64,000 bases of DNA from Flavipsychrobacter sp. (GCA_021155965.1 JAJNBJ010000019.1:22479-86478); one strand, 5' to 3'. Shown: positions 16,822 to 25,812, counted from the first letter of the stretch. The notes: a model not told the origin generated them from the sequence alone. A program made the numbers and translations.

Positions 16822-17388
16822 TTAAATGCCAAAATCAGTTTTCAGGACAGCCATTACATCCCCTATCGGCAAGCCCATTACGTTATAGTAATCCCCGTTT
16901 ATCTTCTCAATGCCCAAAACACCTATCCACTCCTGTATGGCGTAGGCACCGGCTTTGTCATATGGCTTGTAATGAATAATGTAGTGCGTTATTTGCTCGT
17001 CCGTCAGCTTGCGGAAATATACTTCTGTAGTTACAGAAAAAGCTTTCTCTTTCCCACCCTTACGGATACAAACACCTGTCACCACTTTGTGCATCCTGCC
17101 CGAAAGCTGCCGCAATATTTCCTTTGCATTCGCTTCATCTCTTGGTTTGCCGAGTATATGATGGTCCAGCAACACAATAGTGTCGGCAGCAATCACGATC
17201 GCATCATTTACAAGATGAGATACCGCATCTGCCTTCTTCTTCGCCAAGTGTTCCGGCACCTGTTCACCCGACATGCCGGGCGGGTTGGTCTCATCCACAT
17301 CGGCTACCAGCACCTCAAACTCAATTTCTGCCATCTCCAATAGTTGTTTGCGGCGCGGCGACTGCGATGCAAGTATTATTTTGGTCAT
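16822..17388 (-). CDS. Maf family nucleoside triphosphate pyrophosphatase
   Basis: 188 residues. It hydrolyses non-canonical or excess nucleoside triphosphates (dTTP/UTP type) to monophosphates. The N-terminal signature ASQSPRRKQLLEM, the ADTIVLLD metal-binding segment and HKVVTGVCI are all present, as is the GAYAIQEWIG segment typical of the dTTP/UTP subgroup. Start ATG and upstream UbiA stop overlap by 1 nt (TAATG), so the genes are translationally coupled. Confidence 0.92.
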   Translation of the reverse strand: MTKIILASQSPRRKQLLEMAEIEFEVLVADVDETNPPGMSGEQVPEHLAKKKADAVSHLVNDAIVIAADTIVLLDHHILGKPRDEANAKEILRQLSGRMHKVVTGVCIRKGGKEKAFSVTTEVYFRKLTDEQITHYIIHYKPYDKAGAYAIQEWIGVLGIEKINGDYYNVMGLPIGDVMAVLKTDFGI

Positions 17389-18293
17389 TAGTTAAACGAA
17401 TTCAGTTGAAAATAATAAACTACCAGCGAAAATACACCTAATAACATGATCACCTTCAGCCACCTGCTGGCTTTGGCATAGTGCTGGGTTGTAAACTCTT
17501 TATTCAGGAATACCCCCCATGCTACCACCGGTAGTACCAGCAATATAGACACATATAGAGACAAGACGATGTAATTACCCTGGTAAAGAACAATTGCAGC
17601 TGCCAGTAGCGGGATAACAACCAGCACAGACAGTGCTAAAGTATATCGTGCTGCAAATTTCAACCCACGCTTCACAGGCATGGTTACGCAACCTTCCGCT
17701 TCATCGCCTATAAAATCTTCCATGTCTTTCACAATCTCACGCATCCAGGTGAGCATAAAAGCGAAATACGCATAAATACCCAGCACCCATACCGGCAACT
17801 TATACATGGCGTGATGTAATACCGGCTCATATACAAGCAGCACAATTATAGTGAGCGCAGTAAGCAAAGAGACGGCGATATTGCCTGTCATATACTGCCG
17901 CTTAAGGTCGGTGGAATAGAACCACAACAGCAAGGTACAGGTTACCTGCAGCAGCAACCATTCATAGTGCCGGGCATAAACAACTACATATGCTGCCAGC
18001 AGCAGTCCTATTACATTCAGTACCGTATGTGAAATGATCGCCTGCTTACGGGGTATTGCTTTTTCCAGCACTACCTTCTCAGGCCGGTTAATGAGGTCTA
18101 TTTTAATATCGAAATAGTCGTTGATGATATATCCGGCAGCCGCAATGAGCACTGTAGATATAGCCAACAATGAGAAATTAAAGAAATTAAGCACGGCAGG
18201 CTGTTCAGGTAAAATAACACACCACCACACAAGTAACTGTGTAAGCAAAATGATTGCCAGGTTCTTCCACCGTATCAGTTTTAGCCAGGCCAT
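17388..18293 (-). CDS. UbiA family prenyltransferase
   Basis: 301 residues with about nine transmembrane helices. The two Asp-rich prenyl-diphosphate motifs are visible: NDYFDIKIDLINRPEK and DMEDFIGDEAEG. Bacteroidota homologues are commonly annotated as geranylgeranylglycerol-phosphate geranylgeranyltransferases. The exact acceptor cannot be told from sequence alone. It is in an operon with pyrE upstream (20 nt) and maf downstream (1-nt overlap). Confidence 0.85.
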   Translation of the reverse strand: MAWLKLIRWKNLAIILLTQLLVWWCVILPEQPAVLNFFNFSLLAISTVLIAAAGYIINDYFDIKIDLINRPEKVVLEKAIPRKQAIISHTVLNVIGLLLAAYVVVYARHYEWLLLQVTCTLLLWFYSTDLKRQYMTGNIAVSLLTALTIIVLLVYEPVLHHAMYKLPVWVLGIYAYFAFMLTWMREIVKDMEDFIGDEAEGCVTMPVKRGLKFAARYTLALSVLVVIPLLAAAIVLYQGNYIVLSLYVSILLVLPVVAWGVFLNKEFTTQHYAKASRWLKVIMLLGVFSLVVYYFQLNSFN

Positions 18294-18312
18294 ACAGAAC
18301 GAAAAGGAAAAA

Positions 18313-18942
18313 TTATTTACCCCAATTCCCAGGATCCACGCGCCACTGCCCTAAGGTTTCTTTTTGGTCGGATGTGATGAGTTTTTGTTCTTCACATACT
18401 TCCATCAGCGCAGCGTAATTGCTTATTGTGTGTAGCGGCAAACCTGCTTTCTCAAAAGCCTCATCTGCTACAGGGAAACCATAGGTAAACAATGCACACA
18501 TACCCAATACTTCAGCGCCCTGTTCACGCAGCACATCTACCACTTGCAGGCTGCTCTTACCGGTCGATACCAAATCTTCCACCACAACAACCTTCTGACC
18601 TTTTTGCAGCACACCTTCTATCTGGTTGCCCATGCCATGCTCCTTGGGCTTAGAACGCACATAGATGAAAGGCAATTTTAAAAGATCGGCAGCCATTACA
18701 CCATGTGCTATACCTGCCGTAGCCACACCTGCTATCACTTCCGCATCGGGGAATTTGTCCAGGATCATATTTGCCAGCTCGCTTTTTACAAAATCACGTA
18801 CATATGGAAATGATAATACTTTACGGTTATCGCAATACACTGGCGACTTCCAGCCTGATGCCCAGGTATATGGATTCCCTGGATTAATTTGTAATGCTTT
18901 GATCTGCAATAATTTCCCGGCAAATTCTTTAGGTGTGCTCAT
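18313..18942 (-). CDS. pyrE: Orotate phosphoribosyltransferase
   Basis: 209 residues. It converts orotate and PRPP to OMP in pyrimidine synthesis. The PRPP-binding motif VVVVEDLVSTGKSSLQV and the NPGNPYTWASGWKSPVYCDN opening are diagnostic. It heads the minus-strand run with the UbiA-type gene. Its -7 box (TATTTTTG on the minus strand, 18958-18951) ends 8 nt before the ATG, so the mRNA would be essentially leaderless. Confidence 0.95.
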   Translation of the reverse strand: MSTPKEFAGKLLQIKALQINPGNPYTWASGWKSPVYCDNRKVLSFPYVRDFVKSELANMILDKFPDAEVIAGVATAGIAHGVMAADLLKLPFIYVRSKPKEHGMGNQIEGVLQKGQKVVVVEDLVSTGKSSLQVVDVLREQGAEVLGMCALFTYGFPVADEAFEKAGLPLHTISNYAALMEVCEEQKLITSDQKETLGQWRVDPGNWGK

Positions 18943-18950
18943 AATGAGCG

Positions 18951-18987
18951 CAAAAATAACGAGGGCGGAGCAAAAAGGTTACTTTTG
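18951..18987. promoter_or_regulatory. Divergent -7 boxes of pyrE and the NUDIX gene
   Basis: Minus strand: TATTTTTG at 18958-18951 for pyrE. Plus strand: TACTTTTG at 18980-18987 for the NUDIX gene. Both match TAnnTTTG and leave 3-8 nt before the start codon, implying leaderless or near-leaderless mRNAs. No good -33 elements were found, and the two boxes are only 21 bp apart. Confidence 0.5.
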
Positions 18988-18990
18988 CAT

Positions 18991-19632
18991 ATGGGTTTCT
19001 CACAAAAAATATATTTCAACGATAAACAGCTTATCCTTACCACCGACAGGGAAGAATACATCAGCGCCCATCCCGAAGCAGAAGGTTATTTTATCTACGA
19101 TGGCGCTACTGCACGCAGTTTCCAGCAGGCTACCCAGCACCTGGAAAAATTTGGCGTGGTTGGTGCAATGATCGAAGATGTATCAGAAGAATCATTAACT
19201 GAACAGTTGGCTGCAATGTACCACACTATTGATGCCGGCGGCGGGCTGGTATATAATGAACTTGGCGAGATACTGATGATCTTCCGTCGGGGCAAGTGGG
19301 ACCTGCCCAAGGGCAAGCTGGACAATGGCGAAGACATAGCCGCCTGCGCCCTGCGCGAGGTAAAAGAAGAGACCGGCCTGAATGAATTGACCCTTGGTGA
19401 AAAAATAGGTGAGACCTACCACATTTACAACCAGAAAAGCGAGGATATCCTGAAACGCAGCACCTGGTATACCATGCACGGACGAAGCGCCGATAAATTG
19501 AAGCCGCAGAAGGAAGAAGATATAATGGAAGCGCTATGGGTAGGCAAAAAAGACCTGCCGGCACTCGCAAAAAGATCGTACGCACTCATCAGGGATGTGC
19601 TGGAACAAACCGGTGACCTGCAGAAAAGTTAA
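18991..19632 (+). CDS. NUDIX hydrolase
   Basis: 213 residues from the ATG at 18991. The complete Nudix box GKLDNGEDIAACALREVKEE-TG is visible at about residues 108-130 with all catalytic glutamates, so it should hydrolyse a nucleoside-diphosphate-linked substrate. A roughly 85-residue N-terminal region lacks a named domain and may set specificity. The ATG lies only 3 nt after the TACTTTTG -7 box, so either the mRNA is leaderless or the start is slightly downstream; no better ATG exists. Confidence 0.9.
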   Translation: MGFSQKIYFNDKQLILTTDREEYISAHPEAEGYFIYDGATARSFQQATQHLEKFGVVGAMIEDVSEESLTEQLAAMYHTIDAGGGLVYNELGEILMIFRRGKWDLPKGKLDNGEDIAACALREVKEETGLNELTLGEKIGETYHIYNQKSEDILKRSTWYTMHGRSADKLKPQKEEDIMEALWVGKKDLPALAKRSYALIRDVLEQTGDLQKS

Positions 19633-19677
19633 CGTTTCTGCATCATACCATTAACACGTCTGCAACACCAGGTAGGG

Positions 19678-19685
19678 TAACTTTG
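19678..19685 (+). promoter_or_regulatory. -7 box TAACTTTG of the DUF1232 gene
   Basis: TAACTTTG fits the TAnnTTTG consensus, 16 nt before the ATG at 19702. No -33 element was confirmed. Confidence 0.5.
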
Positions 19686-19701
19686 CATAAAAATACGTGT
19701 G

Positions 19702-20016
19702 ATGGCAAGATTTACTCCAGTGCGTTCGGTTCAAAATATTCGCCATGGCTGGCACCTGTTCAAAAATCGCAGAACAATGTGGCAGATGGTTCGTGAGATA
19801 GTAAAAGGGCAATACAAAATGTCTTTACCTACACTTGCTATAATAGTAATTTCCCTTATATACATTATCTCCCCTATTGACATTGCACCGGACTTTATCC
19901 CGGTACTTGGCTGGCTGGACGATGGACTGGTCCTTTACTTCCTGCTTAAACGTTTCACATCCGAAACACAACGTTTCACCAGGCACAAAGCAGCGGAACG
20001 CAGGTCACACTGCTGA
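19702..20016 (+). CDS. DUF1232 (YkvA-like) small membrane protein
   Basis: 104 residues. The DUF1232 signature (YIISPIDIAPDFIPVLGWLDDG) is complete, with one hydrophobic helix (LAIIVISLIYIIS) before it. The family is of unknown function; members are small inner-membrane proteins. The ATG at 19702 is preferred over the GTG three nucleotides upstream. It stands alone between the NUDIX and START-domain genes. Confidence 0.88.
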   Translation: MARFTPVRSVQNIRHGWHLFKNRRTMWQMVREIVKGQYKMSLPTLAIIVISLIYIISPIDIAPDFIPVLGWLDDGLVLYFLLKRFTSETQRFTRHKAAERRSHC

Positions 20017-20076
20017 TATCACTCATTACATTTATTTAAGAATATATTACCATTCTTTTTTCGTAGTTTTATAGAA

Positions 20077-20739
20077 ATGTCATCTTTTAAGCTATCCAGC
20101 GTAACCGCGATCCTGGCAACTATGATGTTCTGCCTGTTCGCTACCCACGGAACAGCGCAGGTTCAATGGCAATTGAAAAAAAACGAGGATGGCATTAAAG
20201 TCTATACAGGCAATACACCAAATTCCAATTTCAAATCGATAAAAGTTGAGTGTACTGTAAATGCCACACTCTCCCAGCTTGTTGCTTTTTTACTGGATGT
20301 AACAAAACAAAAGGACTGGGTCTACTGCAGCAAGGACTGCCGCCTGGTAAAAAGGGTAGCACCAAACGAGATCGTTTATTACTCTCAGCTGGAAGTACCA
20401 TGGCCTGCTACCGACAGGGATTATATATCGCACATCGTTATCACGCAAAATACGCCGCATGCATTGGTCATTGAAGCAAATACAGAACCCGATCAATTGC
20501 CCCAAACACCGGGTGCGGTACGTGTGAAGAAGTCTCAGGCACGCTGGGAGGTTACAGCTATATCGAAAGACCAGCTAAAAATACTCTATACAGTTTCCTT
20601 CGACCCGGCAGGATCTCTGCCTGCATGGCTGGTGAATATGTTTGTAACCAAGGGCCCGTACCTCACATTCCAGAAACTGAGAGAAGTGGCGAACAAGCCC
20701 GAGTATAAGAATGCGCATGTGGATTTTATAAAAGACTAA
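20077..20739 (+). CDS. START domain secreted protein
   Basis: 220 residues with a signal peptide (about 1-27, ...FATHGTAQ). A START lipid-binding domain fills the rest: KNEDGIKVYTG at the front, YYSQLEVPWPATDRDYI in the middle and QKLREVANKPEY at the end. It is predicted to be periplasmic and to bind a lipid; the ligand is unknown. It converges with coaD, overlapping its stop by 4 nt. Confidence 0.87.
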   Translation: MSSFKLSSVTAILATMMFCLFATHGTAQVQWQLKKNEDGIKVYTGNTPNSNFKSIKVECTVNATLSQLVAFLLDVTKQKDWVYCSKDCRLVKRVAPNEIVYYSQLEVPWPATDRDYISHIVITQNTPHALVIEANTEPDQLPQTPGAVRVKKSQARWEVTAISKDQLKILYTVSFDPAGSLPAWLVNMFVTKGPYLTFQKLREVANKPEYKNAHVDFIKD

Positions 20740-21194
20740 AACTTCACCTCCTTCGGCATAAACATGCCTGCTTCGCCACCGTTACGTATCACATCGCGCA
20801 CAAGGGTGGAAGAAATAGTAGAATATAATGGTGAACAGGTGAGGAATACCGTTTCTATATCCGGTGCCAGCATACGGTTCATATCGGCTATGGCCTTTTC
20901 GTATTCAAAATCGCTGATGTAGCGTATGCCACGCAGTATGAAATGTGCATCTATTTTTTTGCAAAAATCCACCGTTAAGCCTTCGTACCCGGCAACCCCG
21001 ATACGGGCCTCGTTCTTAAATATCTCTTTTATCCAGCCAATACGTTGCTCTACGGTGAACATAGGCTGCTTGGATGAGTTGATGCCAATACCTATCACCA
21101 GCTTGTCGAACATATTCACTGCCCGCTCTATAACATCTACGTGGCCGAGCGTTATGGGATCGAAAGTGCCGGGAAATAAACAAATGCGTTGCAT
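20736..21194 (-). CDS. coaD: Phosphopantetheine adenylyltransferase
   Basis: 152 residues. It transfers AMP from ATP to 4'-phosphopantetheine in coenzyme A synthesis. The nucleotidyltransferase T/HxGH motif (TFDPITLGH), the RGIRYISDFEYE segment and the ISSTLVRDVI segment are intact. It lies 1 nt after the rsmD stop and shares an operon DUF3822-rsmD-coaD that is conserved in Bacteroidota. Its 3' end overlaps the convergent START gene by 4 nt. Confidence 0.95.
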   Translation of the reverse strand: MQRICLFPGTFDPITLGHVDVIERAVNMFDKLVIGIGINSSKQPMFTVEQRIGWIKEIFKNEARIGVAGYEGLTVDFCKKIDAHFILRGIRYISDFEYEKAIADMNRMLAPDIETVFLTCSPLYSTISSTLVRDVIRNGGEAGMFMPKEVKF

Positions 21195-21195
21195 A

Positions 21196-21741
21196 TTATG
21201 CAGTTGGTTGTGTGAAAAAAGAAAAAACCGTTGTCCCGTAGTTCTTCATCTTTAAAAACCTCGGGTGTTTTTGATAATCATTCCGTGGGGTATGCTCCAA
21301 TACAAAGATACCATCCGGCAGCAACATATTCTTTTCGAAGACCAGGAGCGGCAGGTCATCAATATTCTGCAGCGCATAGGGTGGGCCGGCAAAAATAAAG
21401 TCGTATTGCGCGGTATTGGTGTTCATGAACTTAAAAACATCGCCCTGGATGATGTGCAGCTTGTCTGCAATATCCAGCTCTTTAGCTGTTTTTTTAATAA
21501 AGTCAATTGTTATCCGGTCTTTCTCTACAAGCGTAAGGTCTCCTGCCCCACGCGACGCCAACTCATAGCTGATACTGCCCGTACCCCCAAAAATATCAAG
21601 GGTTTTCAACCCCTCGAAGTCTATCATGTTATTCAGCATATTAAACAGGCCTTCCTTAGCCACCTCAGTAGTAGGCCGTGCGGGTATACGCGCAGGCGGA
21701 CTGAACCTCCTGCCGCCAAATGTGCCACCTACTATACGCAT
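21196..21741 (-). CDS. rsmD: 16S rRNA (guanine966-N2)-methyltransferase RsmD
   Basis: 181 residues. It normally methylates G966 of 16S rRNA. The N-terminal GGTFGGRRFSPP and motif I TLDIFGGTGSISYELASRGAG are typical. The catalytic D/N-PP-Y/F motif reads A-G119-PPYAL: the expected aspartate is replaced by glycine, codon GGC at 21387-21385. A single C-to-T at 21386 on the plus strand would restore GAC. The start overlaps the DUF3822 gene by 10 nt. Whether the enzyme is impaired is open. Confidence 0.88.
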   Translation of the reverse strand: MRIVGGTFGGRRFSPPARIPARPTTEVAKEGLFNMLNNMIDFEGLKTLDIFGGTGSISYELASRGAGDLTLVEKDRITIDFIKKTAKELDIADKLHIIQGDVFKFMNTNTAQYDFIFAGPPYALQNIDDLPLLVFEKNMLLPDGIFVLEHTPRNDYQKHPRFLKMKNYGTTVFSFFTQPTA

Positions 21742-22562
21742 GCTACTAATTGTTGGGTAAGATAGATGGCGCCATCCCAGTTTGCAGTAATAGAGCGGCC
21801 ATTACCGGCCCTCAGCCCCGGGAAGTATGCAGACAATTCGTTAATGATACCGTGTTCGGTAGCGCTGATGGTGTTGCACCTGAGCGATATTTTGGATGGG
21901 GAGATATTGTTCTCCATACACAGTTGCCGTATCTCGAACGCGATGTCCTCGGCGCAGGTATAGTCGAACACCCGGTGCCACAGCAATTGGCTATAGTTAT
22001 GCAGGGTAGCGCACACCTGCTCTCCTGTAATACAGCATTGCAGGTACAGGCTCTGTTTGGTAGAATTGCAGAAATGGTATGCCGCCATAGGCTGCACCAC
22101 AGCCTTCCTGAAGTTTATCTTTACCAGTTCGCTGATGTCCATTGGTGCTGACAAAATGTAGCGTGCTTTATCCTCTTCGAGGGTGTATGCTTCTATCACA
22201 TCTTTCTGCTCCACGTAAAAAATATGCTTCAGCCAGTTCTTTGCTTCGTTCTCATCATAAAGGGCATCAGGTATAATCAGGTTTTTATTAGAACAGATGA
22301 AGACACCCTTCACCTTATCCTTCGCTGCCAGCAACGGTTCCTGGGCAAACATGTGTTCAAAAAAATTGATATCCCAAACAAGCCTGTTTTTGGCATACCC
22401 GGTATAATGCAGCGTAAGCAGTTCTTTGGTAACATTAAACCCGGCCACGAGCATACCCCGCTGCACGAGCACCAGCACCACTGTTGCCAACCGAGACATC
22501 ATTCCGTCATCGTCCTGGGCATTGTAAACCTGCTCGTATATATTATTATTTGCTGCCTTCAT
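21732..22562 (-). CDS. DUF3822 family protein
   Basis: 276 residues. The pattern and position (directly before rsmD and coaD, 10-nt overlap with rsmD) match DUF3822, a Bacteroidota family thought to have an ASKHA (actin/hexokinase-like) fold. No signal peptide is present. The function is unknown, and co-transcription with rsmD and coaD may only reflect conserved operon structure. It is the first gene of the unit; no clear -7 box was seen upstream. Confidence 0.78.
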   Translation of the reverse strand: MKAANNNIYEQVYNAQDDDGMMSRLATVVLVLVQRGMLVAGFNVTKELLTLHYTGYAKNRLVWDINFFEHMFAQEPLLAAKDKVKGVFICSNKNLIIPDALYDENEAKNWLKHIFYVEQKDVIEAYTLEEDKARYILSAPMDISELVKINFRKAVVQPMAAYHFCNSTKQSLYLQCCITGEQVCATLHNYSQLLWHRVFDYTCAEDIAFEIRQLCMENNISPSKISLRCNTISATEHGIINELSAYFPGLRAGNGRSITANWDGAIYLTQQLVACV

Positions 22563-22684
22563 TTAAAATACACACAATTATAGAATAAATTTGCCAGAAT
22601 GTGCATATAGGATGAAGGGCAAAAGTAGTCTAAAAACGTGCATTGCTTTACAAATGCATTAAATTTCGAACCAAACATTACCTT

Positions 22685-23530
22685 ATGAAAAAAACTACTA
22701 TTACAGCTTGGTTAATGCTGATCTGTTTTACATCGTTCGGACAGCAACTGGACGTGGACCTGCAGCAAGTATCTGCTAGTATTGTTGCTGAAGCCAAAAA
22801 ACTATATAACTCAGAAATGGCATCGTGGTATGGAACGGATATTTTTCTTGAAAAATGTCCTAATAAAGATGTAGTAGATGGATATTTTTCTTACAACGAT
22901 GGTAATGTGATCAAAAATATTTTCTTTTCTAAAGGATTGCATCCCAAAGTTGTCTTTTCATCCACTTTCGACAGCACCTTTAATGTTAAAAACGCAAGGG
23001 TTGATTTGAACGAGAGGGCATTTACTAAATTAGAAGAAGATTATTTTATCATTCGTGAAAGAGCATTTTTGGCCATGAAGGAAGATACTATGTTCCAATT
23101 TTATAAGAACACGAATCCAAATCTTGTACCCTTGATAACAGGTAATGAAAAAAAAGTTTATGTACTTACCGGGCCGAAAGAAAGTGGCGTTGTAATTTTT
23201 GGAAATGACTATTTGCTAACCTTTGATAAGGATAACAACCTAGTAAATAAAGAGCGCTTGCACAATAGTATGCTGTCAACAAATTTCAAAGGTGCAGATA
23301 GCACACAAGTGGGGGGTATTCATTCACACGTAATTCCAGGTAGAGGGGATTTCATTACTGCGACCGACATATGTACGCTCATGTTGTATGGAAAGTACAC
23401 AAAGTGGAAACAGTATGTAGTCGTATCAGCAAAGTATTTCTCATTCTGGAATTGTGAAACAAATCAACTCTTCATTCTTACTACCGAAGATGCAAAGGCT
23501 CACTTCGAACAAAAGAAAAAAACAGATTAA
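22685..23530 (+). CDS. Secreted protein with JAB/MPN-like HSH...D motif
   Basis: 281 residues from the ATG at 22685 with a signal peptide (KKTTITAWLMLICFTSFG). The C-terminal half contains H213-S-H215 followed by D228 in GGIHSHVIPGRGDFITATD, then beta strands (YVVVSAKYFSFWN). This resembles the JAMM/JAB H-x-H...S/T-x-x-D metal site seen in MPN and DUF4329-type domains, with a spacing two residues longer than the canonical one. If functional it would be an exported zinc protease. The N-terminal half is unassigned. Confidence 0.65.
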   Translation: MKKTTITAWLMLICFTSFGQQLDVDLQQVSASIVAEAKKLYNSEMASWYGTDIFLEKCPNKDVVDGYFSYNDGNVIKNIFFSKGLHPKVVFSSTFDSTFNVKNARVDLNERAFTKLEEDYFIIRERAFLAMKEDTMFQFYKNTNPNLVPLITGNEKKVYVLTGPKESGVVIFGNDYLLTFDKDNNLVNKERLHNSMLSTNFKGADSTQVGGIHSHVIPGRGDFITATDICTLMLYGKYTKWKQYVVVSAKYFSFWNCETNQLFILTTEDAKAHFEQKKKTD

Positions 23531-23544
23531 AAAACCTACAGATC

Positions 23545-24903
23545 TTGAACGAAACCGGCACAGTAAATAACCTTGGCGTATCTACCACTAACGGACAGAT
23601 ATTAAGGCTTGCTGCGCCTATATCGCTGGCTTTGCTGATACCACAGTTGAGCTTTTTTGCCAATACGGTGTTCCTGGGCAGGCTGGGCATACGCGAACTG
23701 GGTATTAACGGCATTACCGGGGTATTTTACCTTATCCTGTCTATGATAGGCTACGGCCTTAGCAACGGTATGCAGATACAGATGGCACGCCGTGCAGGCG
23801 AGGGCGATAAAAGAGGGCTGGCTGAGACCCTTACCAATGGTGCGATGCTTTCCATAGTGTTCTCGCTGGGGCTTATGCTGCTCACACTTTGGTTTTGCCC
23901 CCTGTTATTCGGATACAGCCTTAACGACGGAGATAATTTTTCCTTAAGCATAGGCTTCATCTATATTCGGGTATGGGGCCTGCCATTCCTTATGATCAGC
24001 CAGCTTATCTCAGCCTTTTTTATTTCCATAGGGCGTTCAAAGCTGCTCATCTATGGTTCCATTGTAGCAACGGCTACAAATATCCTGTTCGACTACCTGC
24101 TTATATTTGGCAAGGGTGGGTTTCCGGCAATGGGTTTCAAAGGCGCTGCACTGGCATCGGTGATAGCTGAAATATTATATGCCATCACCATGATCAGCAT
24201 GTTCTTTGGTAGTAAGCTAAATAAAGAATTCCCTGTCTTTAACTTCCGCCATTTCGATCTTGAATTATCGCAACGTTCCCTGAAAGTAGCATCCCCACTT
24301 ATTGTGCAGTTCTTATTCAGCATTGGTGGCTGGCTGGTGTTTTTCATTTTTATAGAGCATTTGGGTGGGCAATCGTTGGCGGCATCGCAGGTACTGCGCA
24401 ATATTTTTGGGTTAGTAGGTGTGGGCACATGGGCATTGGCCACCACATGTAACACCATGGTGAGCAATATTATAGGCCAGGGCAAGCGCAGGGAAGTGGT
24501 TGGCGTGATCATAAAAATATGCAAGCTTAGCTTCCTCTACGCTGTGGTAATTTGCGTGATACTGCTTGCTTTCTCGCAGCAATTCCTTTCTATCTACTCC
24601 AGCGACCTTTCCCTGATAGATTTTGCCATTCCCAGCCTTCGTGTAATTGTGCTGGCTACACTTATTATGTCGCTCTCCACCGTGGTATTTAACGGAGTGG
24701 TTGGCACAGGCAATACCCTGGTAAACCTTACCATAGAAATGACCTGTGTGGGCATTTATCTTGTGTATTGCTATTTCATTATTTACGTGTGGCATAGCCC
24801 CTTATACCTCTGCTGGGGCTCAGAATTCGTTTACTGGATAGCCCTGCTCATAGCCGCCGGCTTTTACCTGAAAAGTGGCAGATGGAAAGGAAAAGACATC
24901 TAG
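23545..24903 (+). CDS. MATE family efflux transporter
   Basis: 452 residues with twelve hydrophobic segments and the family opening (QILRLAAPISLALLIPQLSFFANTVFLGRLG). It is distinct from the MATE protein at 8494. No ATG is available near the start; TTG at 23545 is the best start, 15 nt after the previous stop. It presumably exports organic cations or a metabolite using an ion gradient. Confidence 0.88.
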   Translation: MNETGTVNNLGVSTTNGQILRLAAPISLALLIPQLSFFANTVFLGRLGIRELGINGITGVFYLILSMIGYGLSNGMQIQMARRAGEGDKRGLAETLTNGAMLSIVFSLGLMLLTLWFCPLLFGYSLNDGDNFSLSIGFIYIRVWGLPFLMISQLISAFFISIGRSKLLIYGSIVATATNILFDYLLIFGKGGFPAMGFKGAALASVIAEILYAITMISMFFGSKLNKEFPVFNFRHFDLELSQRSLKVASPLIVQFLFSIGGWLVFFIFIEHLGGQSLAASQVLRNIFGLVGVGTWALATTCNTMVSNIIGQGKRREVVGVIIKICKLSFLYAVVICVILLAFSQQFLSIYSSDLSLIDFAIPSLRVIVLATLIMSLSTVVFNGVVGTGNTLVNLTIEMTCVGIYLVYCYFIIYVWHSPLYLCWGSEFVYWIALLIAAGFYLKSGRWKGKDI

Positions 24904-24950
24904 TTTCTTTGGAATTATGGAATTACTGGACTTTTGTGTCTGTTATTCAT

Positions 24951-25745
24951 ATGAGAATGCCGTTTCTGCTATTCTTACTGATCCTTTGTAGCATCGCCGT
25001 ATCTGCTGAGGACTATAAAAAGTGTACGTATCGATACTTCAAAAACAAGAAGGTGTCAACCTCTGAATGTTATGATGCCAATAACCGTTTTGGCAAAGTC
25101 CGTGCCTATAACCTGAAAGGTGAACTGATCTATGAAAATGAGATACGAAAGATAGGCGGAAGCGCACATGTGCAATTTGAGTATTATGCCAATGGCGCAG
25201 TTAAAAAAGCATCCTGGCGTAGTGCGCCGGATGGTGGCATACAATGGTATAGTTCTGTAACTACTTTTTCAGAAGATGGCAAGAAGACCGGTGAAACAGA
25301 GCATAACTGGGACGACTACCACCACGTACGTACAATAAAACAAGAACCTCCCAAACAGTTCGTAAAGAAAGATACTTCCAATGTTGTTACCTGTGCCATT
25401 ATTTATTCATCAGAGTTTTGGTTCATTAACAAAACGAAATATACTGTAACAGTAGATGCAACACGGGGAGAAGAACATTACACTACCACACTAAAACCCG
25501 GTCAGCAATTAAAAGGAGGGCAGCTTGTGCTTGCCGAACAGTTTGACAATATTGAGAAATATTATAAATTTTCAACACATACTACTGGCATGAGAGGTCA
25601 ATACCTCCTCATTCGCCCATCGAAACAAGCGCCTATCGATAAAACCAGGGAAGTAAGGCAGTATTATTATGATATAATAGCCATTAATGAAGATACACCA
25701 CACTATAAAAGTGTTAAACCCCTGGAAAGTTACCAGCAGCATTAA
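24951..25745 (+). CDS. Secreted protein with MORN/YwqK-like repeats
   Basis: 264 residues from the ATG at 24951, where the signal peptide starts (MRMPFLLFLLILCSIAVSA); a longer frame overlaps the MATE gene. Residues about 25-110 hold repeated strand pairs of the YwqK/MORN type (FGKVRAYNLKGELIYENEI, YYANGAVKKASWRS). The C-terminal part is a beta-rich domain without a named family. No function can be assigned. A strong hairpin terminator follows. Confidence 0.72.
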   Translation: MRMPFLLFLLILCSIAVSAEDYKKCTYRYFKNKKVSTSECYDANNRFGKVRAYNLKGELIYENEIRKIGGSAHVQFEYYANGAVKKASWRSAPDGGIQWYSSVTTFSEDGKKTGETEHNWDDYHHVRTIKQEPPKQFVKKDTSNVVTCAIIYSSEFWFINKTKYTVTVDATRGEEHYTTTLKPGQQLKGGQLVLAEQFDNIEKYYKFSTHTTGMRGQYLLIRPSKQAPIDKTREVRQYYYDIIAINEDTPHYKSVKPLESYQQH

Positions 25746-25753
25746 ATCTTAAA

Positions 25754-25792
25754 AGCAAGAGAGCCGCACTTAAAAAATGCGGCTCTCTTGCT
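25754..25792. terminator. Hairpin terminator, 15-bp stem
   Basis: AGCAAGAGAGCCGCA (25754-25768) is perfectly complementary to TGCGGCTCTCTTGCT (25778-25792), with a 9-nt A-rich loop. It lies between the convergent genes ending at 25745 and 25813. T-runs are weak, so termination efficiency is uncertain. Confidence 0.75.
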
Positions 25793-25812
25793 AAATCCCA
25801 ACCCCTGGGAAA

